NCBI RefSeq assembly: GCF_023242365.1
Contig: NZ_JALLIX010000033.1
Coordinates: forward strand, 1-64,000
DNA length: 64,000 nucleotides
Origin: Pseudomonas sp. MWU13-2100
Lineage (GTDB): Bacteria; Pseudomonadota; Gammaproteobacteria; Pseudomonadales; Pseudomonadaceae
Reading direction: 5' to 3'
Below are positions 57,707 to 64,000 of this stretch, in pieces (the first letter of the stretch is position 1; each line of letters starts with the position of its first letter). The notes under the pieces were generated by a model. It was not told where the DNA came from and searched no databases. It was given only the letters and a program-made list of their open reading frames with translations. The position numbers and the translations under genes were made by a program.

Positions 57707-58579
57707 TCAGAGCAAGCCGAGTTGCTCCACGGCGGGCCCTCTGTATAGCTCAGGCAGCGCCGGCAAGCCAGGCAGACGCGCCATCAGCCGGGCATGGAAG
57801 CGTTGTGCCAGTGCCGGGGCGAGACGGTTGTCGGAGGTGTGCAGAAACACATAGGGCGTGCGCCCCTCCTCGATCCAGCCGGCAACCTTTTCGACCCAGG
57901 GTGTCAGGAACGGCTCATTCGCCTCCAGCTCCGGGTGCCCGATAAAACGCACCTGCGGGAACAGCGTGAACGCCGCCGGCCGGGGTGGCACCTTGGGCTT
58001 TTTCGACTGGGCGTGCAGCACCGAGGGGTCGCTGGAGGTGCAACTGAACAGCGCCCGCGGATCGAGGCAGATCCGTTCGACACCCCGGTCCAGCAACAGG
58101 CGATTGAGCATCCGTTCGGCGTCGCCCTTGGCGAAGAAATCGCGATGACGGACTTCAATCGCCAACGGGCGCTCCAGTGCGTCGATGAACCCGGCCAGTT
58201 CGGCCAGGCGCTGCGGCGCAAAACTGGCCGGTAATTGCAGCCATAGTGGCGCCACCCGCAGGCCCAGAGGCCTGAGCAGTTGCAGGAAGTCTTCGGCGGC
58301 CTGGGCCTGGTCACGCAGGTCGCCACCGTGGCTGATATCCCGGGGAAACTTGGCGGTGAAGCGAAAGTGTCCGGGCAGGGTCTGCGCCCAGCGTTCCACC
58401 GTGGCGGGCGCGGGCCGTGCGTAGAAGGTGGTGTTGCCTTCGACGGCGTTGAACACCCGGGCGTACAGGTCGAGAAAGTCGCTGGTGCGCGCGGTGGGCG
58501 GGTACAGGTACTCGCGCCAGGCGCTTTCGCTCCAGGAAGGGCAACCGAGGTAGTAAGGCAGCAAGACAGGATCAGTCAT
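57707..58579 (-). CDS. DUF72 domain protein
   Basis: The 290-residue protein has the DUF72 TIM-barrel pattern. YYLGCPSWSESAWREYLYPP lies near the N-terminus and ARVFNAVEGNTTFYARPAPA near 38. FRFTAKFPRDISH follows near 75, and VRHRDFFAKGD near 145. The family is widespread and uncharacterised; a nuclease or sugar-enzyme-like role has been suggested only from fold. It follows the 99-residue gene by 13 bp on the same strand, so the two probably share a transcript. Confidence 0.9.
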   Translation of the reverse strand: MTDPVLLPYYLGCPSWSESAWREYLYPPTARTSDFLDLYARVFNAVEGNTTFYARPAPATVERWAQTLPGHFRFTAKFPRDISHGGDLRDQAQAAEDFLQLLRPLGLRVAPLWLQLPASFAPQRLAELAGFIDALERPLAIEVRHRDFFAKGDAERMLNRLLLDRGVERICLDPRALFSCTSSDPSVLHAQSKKPKVPPRPAAFTLFPQVRFIGHPELEANEPFLTPWVEKVAGWIEEGRTPYVFLHTSDNRLAPALAQRFHARLMARLPGLPALPELYRGPAVEQLGLL

Positions 58580-58592
58580 CGACCCGATTAAA

Positions 58593-58892
58593 TCAGATAT
58601 GCAGGTCGAGCCCCAACACTTCCATGTCCCACTCGACGAAACCGGCAGTGGTCAGGTAGCTGGCCAGGGCATTGGCGACGCTTTTGCTCATGGCGCGATG
58701 GAAGATCATGTCCTGCGGGCGGGCCGGCAGATTGGCCAGGCGGCTACCGGCCGCTTCGGCGCGGGCGGCCACCTCGGAGAGGTCCTCGCTATCGCCCTCC
58801 GAGACATCGGCCTCGTCGTCGAGCACGACGCTGCCTTTGCGCGGTTTGCGCCTGATCGGGTAGGACTGTGAGGAAACGCCGTCTATACGCAT
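58593..58892 (-). CDS. hypothetical 99-residue protein
   Basis: The product begins MRIDGVSSQSYPIRRKPRKG, has an acidic, probably disordered stretch (DDEADVSEGDSEDLSEVAAR) and ends in a helical, conserved-looking part (AMSKSVANALASYLTTAGFV). No signal peptide or membrane segment is present. It is upstream of the DUF72 gene by 13 bp on the same strand. I do not recognise the family. Codon use and the close spacing support a real gene. Confidence 0.65.
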   Translation of the reverse strand: MRIDGVSSQSYPIRRKPRKGSVVLDDEADVSEGDSEDLSEVAARAEAAGSRLANLPARPQDMIFHRAMSKSVANALASYLTTAGFVEWDMEVLGLDLHI

Positions 58893-59224
58893 TGGGGTAT
58901 GCTCGGTGTCGATGATGGCAATTTAGCAGCACGCACCGCACTTAGCTATTGCCCGAGTGATGACTGGACCACAGAACCTGGAAAAGGTTTTCACACCTCG
59001 AAACCTGAGTGGTGAAAACATGACGAACGGCACATTTTTGACCAATTCGGACAATTCGCCGAGCGATCAGCTTAACGTCCAGTTTAGCCTGAATTTTATA
59101 GGATGCCGCGCAACCTTGTGGGAGCCGGCTTGCCGGCGATGAGACCAATAAGCCTTGTACCGCCCCATAGGCCGCCATCGCCGGCAAGCCGGCTCCCACA
59201 ACGACCTTGTACGGCCTTGCGGAC
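58893..59224. other. intergenic region with an inverted repeat and a BIME, no gene
   Basis: This 332-bp gap separates the 99-residue gene from the end of tsaB. An inverted repeat GTTTTCAC (58987-58994) / GTGAAAAC (59012-59019) with a 17-base loop lies about 100 bp upstream of the small gene and could be an operator or an RNA hairpin. The right third is a BIME. No supported reading frame is present. Confidence 0.5.
59116..59201. repeat. BIME downstream of tsaB
   Basis: TTGTGGGAGCCGGCTTGCCG faces CGGCAAGCCGGCTCCCACAA, a near-perfect inverted pair around ~45 bp of spacer. It belongs to the same family as 4491 and 42659. Confidence 0.88.
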
Positions 59225-59899
59225 TCAACGGGCCTTGGGCGTTGCCACTTTATCGCGCAGGTAGACGGGCTGGGCCTCGTCGGCCGGAATGGCTTCGCCG
59301 CGAGCCCAGGCAAAGCGCGCCAGGCTCAACAGGTCTTCGGCATGGGGCAGCAGGCTGGCATCCTGGCCGCTCAACGCGACCCGGATCCGCTCGCCATAAC
59401 CCCAGCCCGTGCCGGCACCGAACCACTCGCCAGAGGCATCCTCCGGCAAGGCCGCCGCTTGCGGTGCCAGCACCGCCTCGACCCCGGCCAGGCGCATCTC
59501 CCCCGCTTCCTCGCGGTAGCAACCCCAATACACCTCATCCATCCGCGCATCGATGGCCGCGGCCACCTGGCGCACACCGTGCTCGCGAAAGGCCCGCTGC
59601 GCCAGCACCGCCAGGTTCGACACCGGCAGCACCGGACGCTCCAGGGCGAAGGCCAAGCCCTGAACCACACCGATGGCAATCCGCACTCCGGTAAAAGCCC
59701 CGGGACCACGGCCGAAGGCAATCGCATCGACGGCCGACAGGCCGATACCGGCATCCGCGAGCAACTGCTGGATCATCGGCAGGAGCTTTTGCGCGTGCAG
59801 GCGCGGAATCACCTCGTAGTGGCTCGTCACCTTGCCGTCATGCAGCAAGGCGACGGAGCAGGCTTCAGTCGCGGTGTCCAGGGCCAGCAAGGTGCTCAT
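59225..59899 (-). CDS. tsaB: tRNA t6A biosynthesis protein TsaB
   Basis: TsaB partners TsaD and TsaE to make N6-threonylcarbamoyl-A37 in tRNAs. From MSTLLALDTATEACSVALLH (59899) the protein is 224 residues. The ASKHA-type N-terminus (LALDTATEACSVAL) and LSAVDAIAFGRGPGAFTGVR near residue 65 are typical. TcdA, which modifies t6A further, is encoded at 38913. It follows adk, with a terminator between. Confidence 0.95.
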   Translation of the reverse strand: MSTLLALDTATEACSVALLHDGKVTSHYEVIPRLHAQKLLPMIQQLLADAGIGLSAVDAIAFGRGPGAFTGVRIAIGVVQGLAFALERPVLPVSNLAVLAQRAFREHGVRQVAAAIDARMDEVYWGCYREEAGEMRLAGVEAVLAPQAAALPEDASGEWFGAGTGWGYGERIRVALSGQDASLLPHAEDLLSLARFAWARGEAIPADEAQPVYLRDKVATPKAR

Positions 59900-59946
59900 C
59901 GATGTATCCGTCAGGTCGAAAGGAAAAAAGTGCAACAGTATAAACA

Positions 59947-59972
59947 ACAACAGCCCGCAAGCGGGCTGTTGT
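59947..59972 (-). terminator. rho-independent terminator after adk
   Basis: A 12-bp perfect stem (ACAACAGCCCGC / GCGGGCTGTTGT, 2-base AA loop) lies 20 bp past the adk stop and is followed on the minus strand by TTGTTTATACTG. It separates adk from tsaB. Confidence 0.85.
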
Positions 59973-59992
59973 AGACGCAGCAACTACACCGA

Positions 59993-60640
59993 TCAGCTCA
60001 GGGCTTCAAGCACCTTGCCCGTGATCGACTCCACCGAACCGACACCGGCGATATGGCTGTACTTCGGCTTGCCCTGGGCGGCCGAGAGCTTCTGGTAGAA
60101 ATCCACCAGTGGCTTGGTCTGGGAATGGTAGACCGACAAGCGATGACGCACGGTTTCCTCAGTGTCGTCCTTGCGCTGGACCAGAGCGTCGCCGGTCAGG
60201 TCGTCCTTGCCATCGACTTTCGGCGGGTTGTAGACGGTGTGGTAGACGCGTCCGGAAGCCTCGTGCACACGACGGCCGGCGATGCGCTGGACGATTTCTT
60301 CGTCATCGACGGCGATCTCGACCACATGGTCCAGCTCGACGCCGGCTTCCACCAGGGCTTCAGCCTGGGGAATGGTGCGCGGGAAACCGTCGAACAGGAA
60401 ACCCTTGGCACAGTCGGCCTGGGCGATACGATCCTTGACCAACGCGATGATCAGGTCGTCGGAGACCAGGCCGCCGGCGTCCATGATGCCCTTGGCCTTG
60501 AGGCCCAGCTCGGTGCCGGCCTTGACCGCGGCGCGCAGCATGTCGCCAGTGGAGATTTGCGGGATGCCGAATTTCTCGGTGATGAACTTAGCCTGAGTAC
60601 CTTTACCGGCCCCGGGAGCTCCCAGCAGAATGACGCGCAT
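59993..60640 (-). CDS. adk: adenylate kinase
   Basis: Adk interconverts AMP, ADP and ATP. From MRVILLGAPGAGKGTQAKFI (60640) the protein is 215 residues, the long type with a LID domain. The P-loop GAPGAGKGT is at residues 7-15, FLFDGFPRTIPQAEAL lies near 81, and GRRVHEASGRVYH near 123 opens the LID. The longer open frame extends into the intergenic region and is rejected. Confidence 0.98.
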   Translation of the reverse strand: MRVILLGAPGAGKGTQAKFITEKFGIPQISTGDMLRAAVKAGTELGLKAKGIMDAGGLVSDDLIIALVKDRIAQADCAKGFLFDGFPRTIPQAEALVEAGVELDHVVEIAVDDEEIVQRIAGRRVHEASGRVYHTVYNPPKVDGKDDLTGDALVQRKDDTEETVRHRLSVYHSQTKPLVDFYQKLSAAQGKPKYSHIAGVGSVESITGKVLEALS

Positions 60641-60857
60641 CGATGTGCTCCTCAATTTTTTATTTAGAAACGCTCGGATTCGCCTCGTGGGGCCAATCTC
60701 AAAAATAGGATCATGGCCGCAAAACGGCCAAAGGCTGATCAAGATACACAGCCGACCGTACCCACACAAGCCGCCGAAAGTAGCAGCAACCCATGCCTGC
60801 ACAAGCGGTGAAACCTGCTACGCCGGGTCGCCCCCCGACAATAAAGTGTCGCCACAC

Positions 60858-60891
60858 AAAAACGACCGCCCCTGACTGGGCGGTCGTTTTT
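60858..60891 (-). terminator. rho-independent terminator after ppc
   Basis: A 14-bp perfect stem (AAAAACGACCGCCC / GGGCGGTCGTTTTT, 6-base loop 60872-60877) lies ~35 bp past the ppc stop. The stem already ends in a T-run on the minus strand (and is symmetric enough to work in both directions). Confidence 0.88.
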
Positions 60892-60925
60892 GTCCCATTA
60901 CATATAGCAACCCTTCCTACACACC

Positions 60926-63556
60926 TTAGCCAGTATTGCGCAGTCCGGCGGCAATCCCCGCCACAGACACCAGCAAAGCCTGTTCCAGAGGGCTGTCCTG
61001 GGATGTTTCCTTGCGCCGCGAACGAGCCAGCAACTCGGCCTGCAAGCGATGCAGCGGGTCCAGGTAGGTGTTGCGCAAGCGAATGAATTCCAGGGTCTCG
61101 GGACTGTGGGCAAGCAGTTGCGACTGGCCGGTCAAACCCAGTACTACCGCGCACGCCTGCGACAATAGGTCGCGTAAGTGCACACCCAATGGCAGCAGTT
61201 CAGCGCCCACCAGGCGCTCGTCATAGGAGCGGGCGATATCGCTGTCGGCCTTGGCCAGGACCATTTCCAGCATGTCGATACGGGTGCGGAAAAACGGCCA
61301 TTGCTCGCGCATCTGCGCCAACAGCGCGCCCTCGCCTCGCGCCAGGGCATTGCGCAGCGCCGCCTCCCAGCCGAGCCACGCCGGCAGCATCAGGCGCGTC
61401 TGGGTCCAGCCGAAAATCCACGGGATCGCCCGCAGGCTTTCAATCCCGCCGGCGCGACGCTTGGCCGGGCGGCTGCCCAGCGGCAGGCGCCCGAGTTCCT
61501 GTTCCGGGGTGGACTGGCGGAAGTACTCGACGAACTGCGGATTGTCGCGCACCTCGGCGCGGTAGGCGTTGACACCGTCCGCGGCCAATTCGTCCATCAA
61601 CTTGCGCCAGGCCGGTTGCGGCGGCGGCGGTGGCAGCAGGGTGGCTTCGAGCACGGCGGCCAGATAGAGGTTGAGGTTCTGCTCGGCGATGTCCGGCAGG
61701 CCGAACTTGAAACGAATCATTTCGCCCTGCTCGGTGGTACGGAAACGCCCCGCCACCGAACCCGGCGGCTGCGACAGGATGGCCGCATGGGCCGGACCGC
61801 CGCCACGGCCGACCGTGCCGCCGCGACCATGGAACAGCAGCAGTTCGACCTGCTGCTCGCGGCAGATCTCCACCAGCCGTTCCTGGGCCCGATATTGCGC
61901 CCAGGCCGCCGCCGTGGTGCCGGCGTCCTTGGCCGAATCAGAGTAGCCGATCATCACTTCCTGCGGACCTTGCAGGCGCGCGCGATAGCCGGGTAGCAGC
62001 AACAGCCGCTCCATCACCGGACCGGCGTTATCCAGGTCGGCCAGGGTTTCGAACAACGGCACCACACGCATCGGCCGCAGTACCCCGGACTCCTTGAGGA
62101 GCAACTGCACCGCCAGCACATCGGAGGCCGCACCGGCCATGGAGATCACATAGGAACCGAGGGACGCTGCCGGTGCCGCGGCGATTTCCCGGCAGGTCGC
62201 CAGCACTTCGGCGGTGTCCGCGGAGGGCTTGAACCAGGCCGGCAGCAGCGGGCGACGATTGGCCAGCTCGCGCATCAGGAAAGTCAGGCGATCTTCTTCC
62301 TTCCAGTCTTCGTAACGTCCCAGCCCCAGATAGTCGGTGATCTCGGTCATGGCGGCGGCGTGACGGGAGGAGTCCTGGCGCACATCCAGGCGTACCAGGA
62401 ACAGGCCGAAGGTCACCGCCCGGCGCAGGCAATCGAGCAACGGGCCATCGGCAATCACCCCCATGCCGCACTCGTGCAGGGACTGGTAGCACAGTTGCAG
62501 CGGCTCCAACAGCTCTCGGTTGTTCTGCAGCACCTCATCCGACGTCGGTTGCGTCGTGGCGAGGGATGCCTGGGCCCAGTTACGGGTCGCTCGCAGCCGC
62601 TCACGCAATTGCTTGAGCACGGCGCGATAGGGTTCGGCACTCTCGCCGGCACGGGCGCGCAGAGCCTCGCTGGCCTGCTGCATCGACAACTCGGCGGCCA
62701 GATAATCGACATCGCGCAGATAGAGGTCCGCCGCCATCCAGCGGGCCAGCAGCAGCACTTCACGGGTAACCGTGGCCGTGACATTCGGGTTGCCATCGCG
62801 GTCGCCGCCCATCCAGGAGGCGAAACGAATCGGCGCGGCTTCCAGGGGCAGGTGCAGGCCGGTGGCGGCGAACAGCGCCTGGTCGGCACGCCGCAGGTAG
62901 TGGGGAATGGCCTGCCAGAGGGAATGCTCGATCACCGCGAAGCCCCACTTGGCCTCGTCCACCGGCGTCGGCCGGGTGCGGCGGATTTCCTCGGTGTGCC
63001 AGGCTTCGGCGATCAGACGCTGCAAGCGCTGGCGGATCTGCTCGCGCTCGGCGCTGGTGAGGTCACGGTGGTCCTGCAGGGCCAATTGCGCGGCAATGGC
63101 ATCGTATTTCTGGATAAGGGTCCGCCGCGCCACCTCGGTGGGGTGCGCGGTGAGCACCAGTTCGATCTCCAGGCGGCCCAGTTGCCGGGCCAGGGATTCG
63201 GCGCCGTGGCCTTCGGCGAGCAGCCGCGCCAGCAACTCCGGCAGCACCCGCGCCTCGAAGGGCGCCGGCTGCGACTCGTCGCGGCGGTGAATCAACTGGT
63301 ACTGCTCGGCGATATTGGCCAGGTTGAGGAACTGGTTGAAGGCCCGGGCCACCGGCAGCAACTCGTCGTCGCCGAGGCTGTCCAGGCTGGCACTGAGTTC
63401 GGCATTCACCGAACCGCTGCGGTCGGCCTTGGCGCCCTTGCGGATACGCTCGATCTTGTCGAGGAATTCGTCACCATGCTGATCACGAATGGTATTGCCC
63501 AGCAGTTCACCTAACAGGTGGACGTCTTCACGCAAACGGACATCAATATCGGACAT
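60926..63556 (-). CDS. ppc: phosphoenolpyruvate carboxylase
   Basis: Ppc carboxylates PEP to oxaloacetate and refills the TCA cycle. The 876-residue protein shows the catalytic-histidine stretch ELVLTAHPTEVARRTLIQKY near 133 and ASWMGGDRDGNPNVTATVTR near 245. MIGYSDSAKDAGTTAAAWAQ near 540 and LLFHGRGGTVGRGGGPAHAA near 575 follow, and the C-terminus ends in the family N-TG (GLRNTG). It is transcribed away from the last gene of the window. Confidence 0.98.
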   Translation of the reverse strand: MSDIDVRLREDVHLLGELLGNTIRDQHGDEFLDKIERIRKGAKADRSGSVNAELSASLDSLGDDELLPVARAFNQFLNLANIAEQYQLIHRRDESQPAPFEARVLPELLARLLAEGHGAESLARQLGRLEIELVLTAHPTEVARRTLIQKYDAIAAQLALQDHRDLTSAEREQIRQRLQRLIAEAWHTEEIRRTRPTPVDEAKWGFAVIEHSLWQAIPHYLRRADQALFAATGLHLPLEAAPIRFASWMGGDRDGNPNVTATVTREVLLLARWMAADLYLRDVDYLAAELSMQQASEALRARAGESAEPYRAVLKQLRERLRATRNWAQASLATTQPTSDEVLQNNRELLEPLQLCYQSLHECGMGVIADGPLLDCLRRAVTFGLFLVRLDVRQDSSRHAAAMTEITDYLGLGRYEDWKEEDRLTFLMRELANRRPLLPAWFKPSADTAEVLATCREIAAAPAASLGSYVISMAGAASDVLAVQLLLKESGVLRPMRVVPLFETLADLDNAGPVMERLLLLPGYRARLQGPQEVMIGYSDSAKDAGTTAAAWAQYRAQERLVEICREQQVELLLFHGRGGTVGRGGGPAHAAILSQPPGSVAGRFRTTEQGEMIRFKFGLPDIAEQNLNLYLAAVLEATLLPPPPPQPAWRKLMDELAADGVNAYRAEVRDNPQFVEYFRQSTPEQELGRLPLGSRPAKRRAGGIESLRAIPWIFGWTQTRLMLPAWLGWEAALRNALARGEGALLAQMREQWPFFRTRIDMLEMVLAKADSDIARSYDERLVGAELLPLGVHLRDLLSQACAVVLGLTGQSQLLAHSPETLEFIRLRNTYLDPLHRLQAELLARSRRKETSQDSPLEQALLVSVAGIAAGLRNTG

Positions 63557-63779
63557 CGACAGACTCTCCAGGGGACGCTGAGATGGCTCACAGGCTCAAG
63601 AGTGCACCACGGCGGCGAATGCTTACAAGTCGGCCGAATAATTGATGCCCGGCAAAAATACGTGCTGAACCTCGTGACCTGGAGCTAGTCTGATACATAG
63701 GTCCCACGAGGGCCTTATCGCCGGTACAGGCCGGTCACTCATCAATACCCGCGATCAACGGGGGCGAATTGAGGTCGAT

Positions 63780-64000
63780 ATGAAAATCCGCGAGCTTGCC
63801 CAGCATTGGGAAGAAAACGCCAAGGGTCGCTTGACCGACACCGGCTATGTCATTCATCTGGATGTGGAAGCTGCGGCGCGACTGGCGGCAGTGATCGACA
63901 TGTACCCCAAACGGCACCCGGAGGAACTGCTCGGCGAGTTGATCGGCGCGGCGCTGGAGGAACTGGAAGCCAGTTTTCCCTACATCCAGGGCTCACAGGT
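63780..64000 (+). CDS. conserved hypothetical protein, 5' part (runs off the window)
   Basis: An ATG preceded by a GAGG ribosome site opens a frame that is not closed at the window end; 73 residues are visible (MKIRELAQHWEENAKGRLTD, then a helical stretch LDVEAAARLAAVIDMYPKRH). The length is short and charged, with no signal peptide. Similar genes upstream of ppc in pseudomonads have been labelled pilin assembly chaperone, but nothing in the visible part proves that. Function unknown. Confidence 0.7.
   Translation, partial: MKIRELAQHWEENAKGRLTDTGYVIHLDVEAAARLAAVIDMYPKRHPEELLGELIGAALEELEASFPYIQGSQ

Noticed and set aside
58957..59142. 61-residue open frame on the plus strand
   Set aside because: No ribosome site or recognisable content was seen, and the frame ends inside a BIME arm.
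60641..60802. N-terminal extension of adenylate kinase
   Set aside because: The family starts directly at MRVILLGAPGAGKGT. The extension is intergenic sequence with an open frame.

Overview
The window comes from the chromosome of a fluorescent Pseudomonas (P. fluorescens-type). Three things point there: the gene order ispD-ftsB-eno-kdsA-pyrG-tilS-accA-dnaE-rnhB-lpxBA-fabZ-lpxD-ompH-bamA-rseP-dxr-cdsA-uppS-frr-pyrH-tsf-rpsB / map-glnD-dapC, the GC-rich codon use, and the many REP/BIME palindromes typical of this group. No rRNA, tRNA, CRISPR array, prophage or complete insertion sequence was found.

Positions 1-1900 are the only clearly accessory segment. It holds the 3' part of a large toxin-like protein with a LysM-like segment and a glycine-rich hydrophobic tail. 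A small membrane protein follows, overlapping it by ATGA, and is a likely immunity partner. Next comes a short orphan piece that repeats part of the toxin tail, then a truncated Pseudomonas-type small protein. Positions 2012-28085 are a nearly unbroken minus-strand block of core genes. They cover isoprenoid precursors (ispD, dxr, uppS), lipid A and KDO (kdsA, lpxA, lpxB, lpxD), fatty acids and phospholipids (accA, fabZ, cdsA), the outer-membrane machinery (ompH/skp, bamA, rseP), replication (dnaE, rnhB), nucleotides (pyrG, pyrH), cell division (ftsB), glycolysis (eno) and translation (tilS, frr, tsf, rpsB). Many neighbours overlap by 4 bp. Terminators lie after rnhB, between rseP and bamA, between rpsB and tsf, and after tsf.

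Positions 28480-48356 are mostly plus strand: map, glnD (nitrogen sensing), dapC, dapD and dapE (lysine and peptidoglycan precursor), an ArsC/Spx-like protein, a cysteine desulfurase-SufE pair facing tcdA (a probable sulfur relay and cyclic-t6A set), an NdvB-like beta-glucan synthase, rlmA and plsB. A CPA1 antiporter and a cold-shock gene run on the minus strand. Positions 48483-64000 hold two poorly characterised envelope or unknown proteins, a 40-bp tandem repeat array, and a divergent MexL-MexJK-type efflux locus with a perfect palindrome between its halves. They continue with rsmJ, a protein with an internal 60-residue-period duplication, a PEP-mutase-family enzyme, a DUF72 protein, tsaB, adk, ppc and the start of a further conserved gene.

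Apart from the left edge, the window is core genome. The most novel material is the toxin, immunity and orphan-remnant cluster, then the 40-bp array and the duplicated-motif protein. Start codons were adjusted from the longest open frame wherever family length, a Shine-Dalgarno match or 4-bp coupling favoured a downstream start.
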